DNA of 64,000 nucleotides from Brachypodium distachyon (GCF_000005505.3 NC_016135.3:8960613-9024612), one strand, 5' to 3'; shown: positions 21,484 through 33,519, counted from the stretch's first letter. A program made the numbers and translations. The notes: a model not told the origin generated them from the letters alone.

Positions 21484-24400
21484 TGTGAGACCCCGGGACT
21501 GGATTTATGAAATCTAGCCCCAAATGCTAACTCGTGCATAAATCAAGCCCCAGTGACTCCCTACGATGAACACTTCACAACATACACGCAATGTATTCAC
21601 CGCAGGTTGGAACAATAATGATATCATTACATCACTCTAAGACACAAGAATTAAGTCAAGCTCATACATAGAGCAAAATACCAAGTTATTACAACTCACG
21701 AACACATGTCCACAATCATCATTACACCAGCAGAAGCAAAATAGGCCCGAGTACGGACAAGTTACAATTATTGCCTAAGAGGCTGAAACTGAAAAGAAGA
21801 GACGCCACAAGTTCTCAGAAACCTGCTCTGGAATCTTCTGCCTAAACGTCGAAGCTATCGTCGTCAAACTCCATGAAGTAACCACTCACCTCTTCCTCCA
21901 GAAACTCTGGAGACAACAACGTTGCAAAGCAACTGAGTACAAAGTACTCGCAAGACTTACGGGAGATCTAAACTAGATATGCAACAAGTCTCAAAGGATG
22001 GATAAAATGTGGGTTATGCAGCAGCGATATATCTGGAGAGACACGCTAAATGACATCGTCTAGATAGAGGATAAGGAGCGTCTACCAAGTGAGGTGATGA
22101 TCTAACAACTAACACCAAACAAACACAACTTCTTGTCACCCCCTCAACCCCCTGTGAGGAAATGATCCAAAGGCTCTCACACTTAAGCAGTTTTAGGCAT
22201 ATCCATGATTAAGGCTGATTACTACTCAAGTTTAGGAGAGCAAGTTAACTAATTGGTATGAGTTCTCTATGATCAAGTAATGACCAACCAAGTCATCCTT
22301 GACCGCGGACACGGCTTTCCGAAAGATTTATCCCTGCAGGGTGTGCCAATTTACCCGTACACGTTCGTCCAACCCTTGACGCCACTAGCATGGAACACAC
22401 GCAAAAGCATGTGCCGGCAGGATTGAGCGACACGACGTTCCAAGCCCCACAACTAATCCAGGGAACCACGCAACCGAGTCTAATCTGAAACGAGAACCCG
22501 ACCTAAGCGTCGTACGAACTCAAGAGTTGCGGAAACAGGCCGTAGTGGTTCAGTGTCCGCAAAATAGCCACTCCAGACGTGTGCCGCAGTCCTATATGTA
22601 TGCAAAGTGACAACAAGACTCCAAACACAACACCAGTGTACATGCGATATGCCAAATGGAACGCCCGAACTATGTGGCCCCTAGAAGAGCTATGAAACGA
22701 GTACTAAGCCGAGTGGGAACCCATATATTCTCCCACGAGCGGTTAGCGCGAAGTTTCTTGGGTCAGCGAAAACGAGAACTCAGTCCTTAGGTCGGCTCCA
22801 ATGGAACAAAACACCAATGCGTTAGCACGGCCTCCCATCGTTGCCTTGTGCAGGTAGTAACCGGTCACAGTTTAATAATTGCAATTAAATACAGAATAGT
22901 AGCATGTGGATGTAGCAATTGTGTAACCCCAAGTAAGGACACTAGACTAGCAATCTAAGCTGACTTCTAATGACCAACTAGGGCAATAACAAACATGTGA
23001 CATGGTAATAGGATAAGGAACAAGACAACAGGCATTTGAGTAGAGCTGACTAAAGCTATGCTGTCCTATAGGCATCGTGACAAGAACCGAGAACGTAACT
23101 TAATGCAAGAATGAGAGAGAGGCATTGGTATAATCAACATGTTCAAGGAATGGCTGCTTGCTTGGATTCTCGGTCGCTGGGCACCGAGAGAGGGGATCCG
23201 AAGAAGTGTGGGAACCCGGATCGTCGACGGAGTAAGTCGGAGTCGCTAACGTAAAGATCCAAATCACGCAATACGCAAATAAGTAACAATTCATAGGTGC
23301 GATGCATAATACAACATGAGATAGCATGTGACAACATGATGCAACAAGATGCAAGTGAAAGGATTCCATTTAGCATCAAAGTTAACCATTAGGTGGCTAG
23401 AACATGGTAAACAACAGCTTTAAAATACACAAATGCCTAACCAGGTATGCTACTCTGTTTTACAAGTTACAGTGATCAACTTTGATGTTTACACTAATTA
23501 CAGAAGAGTTACCAATTTTAAACTAGAGACTAAACAAGTTCATACGTTTGAATTTCAAATCTAGGACAGATTTGAAATTTGAAACCTCAAAATCTAATTC
23601 CAATTGCACAATTAAATTCCTTGCATTTTTCTGATTCTAAAACACATAGACTTTGTATTATTTGGACCTAGAATGAATATTCTACAAATAAAACAAGATC
23701 AAAGCATTTTCTGGGATTTTATAAAAGAAAACAAACAGGCAAAACAATTTACACCAAGGGGAGCTAGCCACGGTCACTGACAAGCGGGACCGGAACCTAG
23801 CTGACGTGGCGCTGACGCGGATGGGAGCCCGCATGCGCTGACTGAGCGGGCCCACCTGTCAGTCTCGGACATAGGCTAAAAAGTGGGGTTTTATTCAGCG
23901 CGGCGCGGGGGATCGAACCCGGGTCAGGTCGGTGCGGTTTGGATATTACAAGGTCCAGGGCGCAAGCCCTTTTGAACAAAGCCAAGACGGCTGCTTGGCC
24001 ACGCACAGCGGCCACCGCGGGGCACGTCGCCAGCGACGACCACACGGCACGGCGGTGCACCAACTAGCGGTGGAAACAAGAGCGGCGCGCGGATCTACCC
24101 TAAGTGGCGCGAAGGCCGGCTCAACATGCTCAAGGAGGCGACGGCACGGCGACGAGCCGAAGCTCGCCGGCGCACGGCGGAGCGCGCGCTCGTGGCTACG
24201 ATGCTACGGTGCATGAAAAGCGGCACGGAAAGAGGCAGGAGGAAGAGCATCTCACCCCGAATCTTCAAGAGGAAGCGGACGAGGAAAGAGTCGACGACCT
24301 CTCCGGAATTTGTCGGAGAAGAGGCGGCGGACGGAGATGGGGAAGACGACCTAGGCGTCGATGTAGCTGCCCGCCGTCTGATTCCTTGCACGTAGACGAA

Positions 24401-25261
24401 TCAGGCGACGACGCGGTTCGAGTGACGCGGTCGGCTTGCCGCCGTTCGGCCGGAGAAGGTGGCGCGACGCGGTGGCGTCCACGGCCGAAGGAGCGGGGCG
24501 ACGGCACTGCGCAGAAGGGGAAGGAGAAAACCCTAACTAGGGTTTCCTAGAGGCGGCGCGAGCAGGAGGAGGTGCGGCGCGGCTTATGTAGGCGAGGCGG
24601 AGGCGTGGCTGTCGCTGTCGAAGAGGACGTGGCCGGGGGGGCTCACCGATCAGAAGGACGAAAAGCAGAGGTAGAAGAGAGAGAGCTGTGAGACAAAGTG
24701 CATTCCGGGGTTTTACCCTTTCGCTGCGGGGAGATGGGAACCGGGCTTTCGCTGAAGATGCGGGGCTGCGGGGCTGATCTGGGTTGCGGGGCGGCGCGGG
24801 AGAAGTGGGCCGCGAGGCCCGCGCCGCGGGGCAGCTTGCGCGCGCGCGCGGGAGGAAGGCGGGCGGAGGCGGCTGGGCCGGCTCGGGCCAAGTGAGCAGG
24901 TAAGGTTTTGTTTTTCTTTTTCCGTTTTCTATTTTCTGTTTTTGCAGATGCTTTTGGATTCAAATTTCAAATACCAGTTTGAAAAGCTAAGAAGTAGTAG
25001 AATTCAAATATGGTACTAGTATTTGGAAATATTCAAATGGGGTTTAAGGTTTCAAACAAAACCCATTTGAATCTCATTTGAAAAATAGCGGGAAAAGAAT
25101 TCAAACTGAAAGAGGGTGATTCATATTTGAATCTTCTAGCAAATTCAAACAACAAGAATTCAAACCACGGATGAAATTGTAAATGTCATGCAGCATTTGA
25201 ATAAATTACAAACAGGTCCAAACAAGGGCTTAAAAGTAAATGTTGCTCTTGGGCTGTTACA
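21484..25261 (-). mobile_element. Solo LTR S, right copy (minus)
   Basis: 3,778 bp with TG...CA ends (TGTGAGACCC ... GGCTGTTACA), flanked by GAGAA on both sides and with no internal retroelement genes, hence a solo LTR left by LTR-LTR recombination. Read on the minus strand it begins TGTAACAGCCC. It interrupts the integrase code of A' so exactly that the protein sense resumes on the far side. Divergence from the left copy is low, a few percent by eye. An antisense 148-codon frame (24104-24550) is discussed under the left copy. Confidence 0.92.
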
Positions 25262-25266
25262 GAGAA
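25262..25266 (+). repeat. Target duplication GAGAA (right) of solo LTR S
   Basis: Second copy of the 5-bp direct repeat that flanks the solo LTR; integrase sense resumes directly after it. Confidence 0.9.
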
Positions 25267-25668
25267 GCGGTGCTACCTTTGGAAGTACAAATTTCTTCAC
25301 TAAGGGTCGCCGTTCATGAAAACTTACCAGAAGAAAAAGCGGCACGACTGCGTCTAGAAGAATTGGAAACACTTGAAGGGAAACGACTTCAAGCATTGCA
25401 AAACCTGGAGGCGTACCAAGCTAGAATGTCTCGCGCCTTTGACAAGCGCCTTAAAAGAAGGTCATTTAAGCAAGGAGACCTAGTGCTCGCTGTCATCCGC
25501 CCTATGAATATCACACGACCAATGAAAGGAAAATTTAAGCCTAAATGGGAAGGCCCGTATATTATAAAAGAGGTATATTCTAGTGGCGCTTACTAAATCA
25601 TCTCCCAAGACGGTGAATATTCGCCACCACCTATAAACGGAAAATTCTTGAAGCGCTACTATGCTTAG
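25262..25668 (+). pseudogene. Element A' integrase C-terminal domain
   Basis: Resumes the integrase after the solo LTR: VLPLEVQISSLRVAV, a charged helical stretch (EEKAARLRLEELETL), then the SH3-like C-terminal fold with FKQGDLVLAVIRP and GKFKPKWEGPYIIKEV, ending KRYYA at TAG 25666-25668. TAA at 25594-25596 interrupts the frame where a glutamine would suit the context (CAA to TAA). It is not functional, because LTR S lies between it and the catalytic core and because of the stop. Confidence 0.88.
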
Positions 25669-25684
25669 AAGAGAAGGTATATTC

Positions 25685-26090
25685 GAAAATTTCATGAGTA
25701 TAAACTGTGACATATACATATACACACACAAAAAAAAAATCCTACTCCACACCCTCATGAGTATAAACTGGGGAATATAAAAAAAATTATGTTTTTTACT
25801 CCACACCCTCATGAATATAAGCTGGGGCATATAAAAGAAAATTATGTTCCTACTCCAAACCCTCATGAGTATAAACTGGGGCATATAAAACAAATTTTTT
25901 TTTTTTTTTACTCCACACCCTCATGAGTATAAACTCGGGCATATAAAAAAAAATTATGTTTTTACTCCAGACCTCATGAGTATAAAGTGGGGCATACAGA
26001 AATACTTAAACTCCAAACCTTCATGATTATAAACTGAGGCGCAAATAAAATATACTACTCCAATAACTTACGAGTCTAAACGGTGACGCT
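25685..26090 (+). repeat. Minisatellite between pol and antisense gene of A'
   Basis: Eight decaying units with starts near 25693, 25756, 25810, 25864, 25922, 25975, 26022 and 26069 (47-63 bases apart). The core is CATGAGTATAAACTGGGGCA with TATAAAA and an A/T run, then TACTCCACACCCT. Tandem repeats at this place, between pol and the 3' LTR, are known from Tat/Ogre elements. The units contain GGGCATAT, the first half of the LTR array word. Confidence 0.88.
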
Positions 26091-26450
26091 AAAGAAATAA
26101 ATGATATGGAAATAAAACATATAGTTTTTTTTCCTTTCTCGTCATATATATAGAATGGAAAAACATTAAATAAATTTACCTTGACGAGTACAAAACATGG
26201 CGCGTTAAAAATGTACGCACCATGTCTCTGTACCTCAAGGCATAAAGATCACATACAAAAAGGGACAGCACATGATAAAGCTCCTAACAGGCTAACATCA
26301 AGAGCCAAATGGAATACGTTACAGTGCTAAATAACTTGATGAATATACTGATAGCTGACATATTGATATCCGATAATGCATCATTTAAAACAGGTTTGTG
26401 TAACTTTGAATTAAAATAAAGTAGATTACATGCTTGGAAACCAAAAAAAT
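26091..26450. other. Gap with no recognised feature
   Basis: AT-rich, with one more weak echo of the minisatellite (TTGACGAGTACAAAACATGG near 26181). It is the 3' flank of the antisense gene. No clear poly(A) signal is assigned. Confidence 0.4.
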
Positions 26451-29166
26451 TCAGTTCTTCAGAATCTGCAAAAATCTGCCAGCCTCGTCCATCAACGCTG
26501 ATCGTTTCTGCTTGAGAGCATCAACTTCTCGAGCAGCTTGGGAGCTGATCTCATCCAGATTGTCACGGAGCTTCTTGGCTTCGGACTGTTTAATAGAGTG
26601 GGCGAGCTTCAGTCGGGCAACACCCTCACGAGTGGCATGTAAAGCAAGAGTAGCTGCATCCAGTTGAGCGGAGAGAGAGTTGACAAGCTTCTCCTCCTTA
26701 TCCTGTTGTTCTATCATGGATGACAGCTCATTGGATGTGCCTCGTAAAATATCGTCAAGCAATTGAACCTCACTCGTTGCTGCAGCGATGGCTCCAGACT
26801 GTTTGGCGGGTGCACTATCAATTGCTGTATCAGCTGTCTGCACCTCAGTCGAAGTGGAAATGATACCTTCCAAAGCCTCTCGAACAGAAGCAACTTGAGG
26901 CACGGAGGGGAGTACTGAAATCATCGCCCGTAGAAGTCCATGGCACTGGGGTTCTGTAATATCAGAGGCATTTAGACCTTCAAAGGATGACTGCAGTGCT
27001 GATTCTGTGGTTTTCAGATAAAGTTGCGTGAGAGAGGAGACGTCCATGTGTGATACTGATGCCTGTGTTGATGATTCCTTGTCCTCGCCTAATAATAATA
27101 AAAAGCGAGTGAATAACAATAATAAAGGAACAGCAGAATAAGAAACAAGCGTGAGTTATGCAAGATCACCCTGTAAAGAGGAAGGAGTATCACTGGAAAC
27201 ATCAGCTGTTGGAGGCACGATACGATCCGCAGGTGGTTGAGAAGTTAGAACTGGAGCCTGACTCGATAAATCATAATCGTCAACATGCAGATTGGCCAGA
27301 TCATCCAAATCATGATCGGCGTCCCCATTAAGAATACCGGAAAAATCTGTATTGCCAAGGTCGGGTATAGGTTCAGCATCATCCACTTTTATAGGACCAA
27401 AATCATTCTCCTCGTCGACACAATCAACTCTCCTTCGGATAGCAGGCCTCACTTCCTCATCTGAAGAAATAACTTCAGTGGCAGGGGCTTCGTGTGTTGC
27501 ATCGATCTGCATGGTGGTGTGAGCTGAAGCATTGGAAGAGGAATTTGTGTCCATATCTTTACGCCCCCGCTTCTTCTGATATCAAAACAAAATATATATA
27601 AAAGCGAAATAAGTTGACCAGGACAGTGATAAAGTGGTTAAAACAAAAACAAAACAAAAATCACCTTTTGAGATGTTTTAGGTTCATCATCTGAAAGAAA
27701 CATGGCTAAGATAGGATTCCAATGATCCACAATCTCTTTTTCTTTGGCCTCAATGGATGCGATATAATTCACCTGAGACCAGTTTCGGTGAACAAGGATT
27801 TCAATGGATTGTATGGTACCAGTTGGTCTAGCTTAAATTGGAAGGCCACACGGTCGGGGTGATATGGTTCGGCAACACACTTGTCAACACCCTGAAATGA
27901 GAATCTCCAAGGCAGCATACCTCGACGAACAGAAATCATGTAGGATCTGTGTAACTGGTCCGCTCCGGTCAGATTGCGTGAAGCATAGGGGCACAAAACA
28001 ATGTTCTTGTGATGCGCTAGAAAATCATGTGCAGCCTCAGATGAGAAAACATTCGGAGGACGAAGCATGGTATTTATCATAGCCGGTTGCATATGTAGCT
28101 TCTTGGGAGATGGAAGACGGCCCCCGCTAAGTTTGCCTTTAAAAACTTTTTTTAAATAAAGATTCACCCATCCTATAATATAATGAACTGGCCAAGGTGT
28201 TCTGCCATAAGAGGGACCAACAGGATGGCGGCTGATACGACGAAGAGAAAAATATAAAGAGGAAAGCACCGGCGGGGCCAATGAAATTTTACGCCCTACT
28301 GCAATCCAGGAGGCCATGACAAGACAGCCGGGGCGAATATATGGACCCACACCTACGACCACATGAGAGCACAGCCAAAGGGCGATGTAGGCTGCTGTGT
28401 ACTTGCGTTCTGCCCGGAGTGAGGTAAAAGATGGAGGGTCTGCTTGGTTGTTGTAGAAATGGTCACACCAGGCTTGGAAGGTTACTAAATTGCCTTCAGA
28501 CTGAGTAGAGAGTGTGTCCCATTCATCAAGGAGGTCAAACAAAAAATTCGGGAACAAAAGTAAAGAAGGGTTCAGTTTACGGAGTGGATGAATGAATTCT
28601 TCGTAAGGATCTCCCGCTACAGGGAGCCCTGCCATTAGAAACATGTCGAGTAAAGTGATCGTCCTTTCGCCACAATTGAATAAAAAGGTGTTGGTCTGAG
28701 GACTCCACTTTTCCAACAGGGACCTCAGCAAGGCAGGACAAATGGTATAATCACAAAGGGAGCAGTATATAGCTCCACAAATGTAATCAGTATTTTCCTC
28801 GATCCCTTTCAAATTAAAAGAAAATTGGTTCAAAATCTGTACACCCCATCCAGTGTAGCCCTGAGGGTACTTGACATATTGTATAGAGTCTTCTTCCCAG
28901 CCCAAGCCTTTGGATGACATTCTCATCCCCAGGGTACACTTTAGATCATCTCGCGCCAATGGTGCTTGTGGATCGTAAGACAAAGCTTCAAAGGAATGCT
29001 CGGAATGCCACCCTCGTGATGAAGGATCGAGTACTCCCTCTACTACCGTCGAATTGACAAGGACGGGATTAGCGAGCACATCAGTTCGCGGTTCAAATAG
29101 ATGCCGCTTAGCTAATTCAGATATGGGTAGGTGGGATGATGAAAGGACAGGTTGACCATGTGCCAT
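26451..29166 (-). pseudogene. Spliced antisense gene of A', plant mobile domain type
   Basis: Three exons with GT-AG introns can be read on the minus strand: exon 1 29166-27665, intron of 89 bp, exon 2 27575-27170, intron of 81 bp, exon 3 27088-26451, about 845 codons. Exon 1 carries the plant mobile domain (PMD, recognised by wording: LFNCGERTITLLDMFLMAGL then PVAGDPYEE; FQAWCDHFYNN; AYIALWLCSHVVVG; YIIGWVNLYLKKVF). Exon 2 starts basic (KKRGRKD) and is acidic, low complexity. Exon 3 is a coiled coil (residues rich in Glu, Ala, Leu). One missing base near 27771 breaks exon 1 late; otherwise there is no stop. PMD genes are known both as host genes (MAIL1/MAIN family) and in Ty3/gypsy elements. 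Its role is unknown. It has introns, so it is transcribed against the element. Confidence 0.8.
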
Positions 29167-29369
29167 CTAAAATTACAAAAAAAATTGTATCGGTATAAAT
29201 CAGAGATGAATAATAAAATTAAATGCTAAAGGAAAGAGGGGTTCTAATGATAATACCTGAATCGTCCCAACAGTTGCCTTCAGTAATGCGTTAATAACAG
29301 ATTCTGCAAAAAAAGTGATACTGAATTAAAAATATTATGCAGTAACAGTGATTAAACAACAGATTGTGC

Positions 29370-29690
29370 CAATATGATTGTGCGACGGACCAAGCTCGTA
29401 CAGAAGCTTGCCGGAACGCCAACCGTGAAACAATTTATCTCTAGTATCGGATTTAAAACGAAAAATAAAAGCATTAAGTATATTGGTCTGTACGGTCGTA
29501 CGAGGGACCAAGCCACTTAAATGGCTTGCCGGAACGCCAACCGCGAGAAAAAATTGTGGCTAAACATATCATACCAAAAATGAAAATATTACATGTATCA
29601 ATCTCCATGGATGTACGACGGACCAAGCTCGTATGAGAACTTGCCGGCACGCCATCCATGTGATGAAAATTTACTGACACTGAATAGGGC
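29370..29690. repeat. Three hairpin-bearing repeats upstream of the antisense gene
   Basis: Units start near 29384, 29502 and 29617 (118 and 115 apart) with GACGGACCAAGC at the start and CTTGCCGGAACGCCAACCG at the end. Each carries a small inverted repeat whose bases change in step: AAGCT/AGCTT, AAGCCA/TGGCTT and AAGCTC/GAG-CTT. The repeats lie 200-500 bases upstream of the antisense start at 29166. Confidence 0.7.
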
Positions 29691-30372
29691 ACGTATTTGA
29701 CCGTGTACACTCTCAAGAGATATACCGTAATAAACAGATGAGATAATATTTTGCATGCCGTGATGGTTGCATGTCTGCCGTATTAAAAAAAAGGGGGGGG
29801 GGGATTAATTGATGTCACGAGGTTGTTACTCAGACCTTAACAAAGAGTAGATGAATCAAGATCAATCTATCATAGTTGCTTGTGGCTGATCTTCAAAAAA
29901 AAAAGAGGAGAGGAGCAGGATTAGCCCACATAAATCTCATATATACATATGAAGAAGCAGCCGTACATTCATGTGAATCCCAAATAAGAATCAAGTACTG
30001 TACCGATCGTTTGATAGTAGTTCCTGAGACGCTAGATCAGCTCGGTTACAGAAGCGCCTCACCGGCCAGGAAGAAAGAAAAGAAGAAGATCGAAACGTAT
30101 GCGGAGGTGAAGAGATGGGATAAGGTGAATGACTACTTATCTGTTGACCGGCCGATTTTGTTTCAACAATAATCGACTAGACGGCAGACTTGTAGCATGT
30201 TCGGCTACCTAACTGACTTATCCGGTGATGATTCAACAAACTTTCAAATCGATGGATGAATAGATAATAATCCGATAAAAAAAAAGGATGGACATAAAAA
30301 TACGCATAGATATTTTCGAGCTCTGGACCCGAAATAAATATTCTTATTCGCACCCAGACCTCGAGGGGCATC
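29691..30372. other. Internal tail of A' before its 3' LTR
   Basis: AT-rich, with an 11-G run at 29793-29803. A purine-rich tract just before the LTR (CTCGAGGGGCATC) is a possible second-strand primer. An open frame at 29876-30172 has no recognisable domain and I do not count it as a gene. Confidence 0.4.
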
Positions 30373-30926
30373 TGTTGACACCGATTTCGGCGTCGCACAT
30401 TAAATAATATGGTAATTATATGAGAAGATATTTTTAGATGGCAAACTCCGTCTGATGCAAAATAAAGGATGAACCTATGAAATACAAATTAATTATCATA
30501 AAAAGAAAAACCGATGTTGCCAGTGTGGCATAAAGAAAAGGACCATGTGCAATAATTAAGTAACCCCTAAATCAGCTATTATAGCTGATAATCCAAATTC
30601 CATCGTGATCAAGCCTGACCACGTACGTGGGTGCATATATGGCTCAAAGCCCATCTCAATCAACATGCACGTCCACGTGGGTTAATGAGACTAACCATTG
30701 ATACTAATCAGCCCAAAAACGTCGAGCCCATCTTAATTAGCATGCATGCAAAAGTGGACTAGTATGAGATTAGACTGGTCAAGGCCCGTTGCTCCCCACG
30801 ATCGCTTGCTGCCGACTTCGCTCGATTAACAGAGAAAAAAATAGAAAAGAAAGAGATAAGTCTGCCCCACGTCCACGACCGGCAGACGTGCGCACGTCGC
30901 CCGGCTGAAACTCAGTCTCCCCTGCC

Positions 30927-30934
30927 TATAAATA
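30927..30934 (+). promoter_or_regulatory. TATA box of A' LTR
   Basis: TATAAATA in CCTGCCTATAAATACAGAGG, same context as in the A LTR. Confidence 0.65.
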
Positions 30935-31209
30935 CAGAGGAGAAGACCTGCCGCTGGCGGCTCACGTTTTTTTCTATCAATCAACTCAGCTGCTGCAATC
31001 CCAAATGCTGCTGCTGTAATCCACACACGCATACGCCTTTCCTCCTGCTGCTGCTTGCTGCTTGCTGCTTCCCATCTGCTTGGTCAGGCGTGTCGGAGGA
31101 CTCAACGTCGGTAGCCTTCAACAAAGGTGAGACATGGTGGTTTGATAATACAAATTAGGAGGCCTTCCCTTTCTTGCAAGTCAGATATGGTTGCATATTT
31201 GGCTCTTGG

Positions 31210-32485
31210 TTTTGGCATATCGTCACATGCCAAGAAGCTTTTCATGATAGGATCAAGGATTTAGTGCTTGGTTTGGGCATATTGTCACAAATCGAGTGGC
31301 TTGTTCTTAAATTTTGCACATATATCTTGTTGCATATTTGGTTCTTGGCTTGGGTATACTGTCACAAGTCAAGAGGCACCTCATAATAGGACCAAGAATT
31401 ATACTCTCGATTTGGACATATTGTCACAAATCGAGAGGCTTATTCTTAGATTTTTGCATATATATCTTGTTGCATTTCGGCTCTTGGCCTGGGCATAATT
31501 CCACAAGCCAAGAAGCATTCATGGTAAGATAAGGGATTATGCTTTTGATTCGGGCATATTGTCACAAATCAAGTAGCCCATTCTAGAGTTATGGGCCATA
31601 TTTTGGTACATAGATATTTTATAATTTCATATCCATGTACGTTAGCTCATCAAAAATATTGCACACATATACTTGATGCACAATTTAGTCCCATATCTCT
31701 AAATTGAATAGATAATTTTCACATGTTGCATCATCCCTATAAATTGCTATACATCATGCTGCGCACGTGGGCATATTGTCACATGATGCTAGTATCAATA
31801 TAAATGAATTGTATTACACGTGGGCATATTGTCACACGGTGTTAGTATTAATACAAATGAAACATGCTATACGTGAGCATATTGTCACACGATGCTAGCA
31901 TTAATACAAATGAATTGAACTACACGTGGGCATATTGTCACACGGTGTTAGTATTAATATAAACGAAATATACTACACGTGGGCATATTGTCACAAACCA
32001 AGAAGCATTTATGATAAGGGATTATGCTTTTGATTCAGGCATATTGTCACAAATCAAGTAACCCATTCTAGAGTTATGGGCCATATTTTGGTACATAGAT
32101 ATTTTATAATTTCATATCCATGTAAGTTAGCTCATCAAAAATATTGCACACATATACTTGATGCACAATTTAGTCCCACGTCTTTAAATTGAATAGATAA
32201 TTTTCACATGCTGCATCATCCCTATAAATTGCTATACATCATGTTGCGCACGTGGGCATATTGTCACACGATGCTAGCATCAATATAAATGAATTGTATT
32301 ACACGTGGGCATATTGTCACACGGTGTTAGTATTAATACAAATGAAACATGCTATACGTGAGCATATTGTCACACGATGCTAGCATTAATACAAATGAAT
32401 TGAACTACACGTGGGCATATTGTCACACGGTGTTAGTATTAGTATAAACGAAATATACTACACATGGGCATATTGTCACACGGCG
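31210..32485 (+). repeat. 17-copy GGGCATATTGTCACA array in A' LTR, partly doubled
   Basis: Copies near 31214, 31273, 31354, 31414, 31490, 31551, 31768, 31821, 31877, 31928, 31979, 32037, 32251, 32306, 32360, 32411 and 32465. Some are degenerate, for example GGGTATACTGTCACA. Many are preceded by ACACGT. The block from about 31506 to 31990 is repeated at about 31997 to 32480, carrying its array copies and the AT-rich spacer with it, so array number has grown by segment duplication. Confidence 0.85.
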
Positions 32486-33519
32486 TTAGTATTAATACAA
32501 ATGAAATGAGACTATATAACAAATCCTCATATAACTGAAATCTAAAATCATATAAACATGTTGACTAATTTTTAGTCGCACATTCATTTAAGGCTATAGA
32601 AAACTAGTCTTACATGCTACAAGATGTTTCATATAAATTAAAATTGAACCATGGTTGCATTTCATATAGTTTTATGCATGTGACTCATATAAATATAAAT
32701 TAAATTATACACTCTCTTGATATGATTGTCTGCATCTGCGTATAGATCAAGCCATGCACTACTTTCATATAGGTGCATGCATCCAAAGAATTAAATGATA
32801 GCTTAGGCCATGTAGCACACGTGGATTACGAAACCCTGAGTTCGATCTGCATATAGTACTTGGGTCAACTATATAATAGTCCACGTCAAATACATATCTT
32901 CATCCATGCATGTATATAGAAAATACATGTATGATCTTTGGCACATGTGCGCGTATATTTGGGATGCCATTTTAGCCTGCTGATTAGCCATCTAAATAGA
33001 TTATATACATTGTCAACTGATTAGAGCACTTTTACATGATTAAAATATATGATGGTTGATCAACTAAATGGACTTGGCACCTATACGTGCACATATGTTA
33101 TATCGATGATATAAAATAAAATATGTCATCCCATGAACAAATCATAGTTACTATGCTACTCACATATCAGCATAGATGAATTTTAACCATGATTATCATG
33201 TTACCCATACGTTAGCATAAATAAAAAATCAAGACTTCTTTGAGCACGCCGACGCTGACGACAGCGATGAGGAGTTTTATTTTCATAGTTTTAGATACTC
33301 ATGTGTTGTAATGTCATGTAATAGTTATGTTGGAATTTCTTAATCAGGGGTTTTCTCTTTGGAGATGTAATTGACAGAATTTTGATGTAAATGTAAGAGT
33401 TCTGGAAATAAAGAGCTTGCAATGTTTGATCTTTTATTTATTTTACGCTTTTATGCATTTAATTTATACTATCTGTCTCTATGACGTGGACGCGTATTTC
33501 CCGCCCCATTTTCCCGTCA

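Larger units (their letters stand above)
30373..33519 (+). mobile_element. 3' LTR of Tat element A'
   Basis: 3,147 bp, TGTTGACACC ... TTCCCGTCA. Inverted and homologous to 16790-19664. TATAAATA at 30927-30934; AATAAA at about 33406-33411. It is longer than the A LTR mostly because an inner block of about 490 bp is repeated (about 31506-31990 and 31997-32480). It holds about 17 copies of GGGCATATTGTCACA. Followed by TCACG and the interior of the G' antisense gene, with no primer site, so it is a 3' LTR. Confidence 0.9.
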
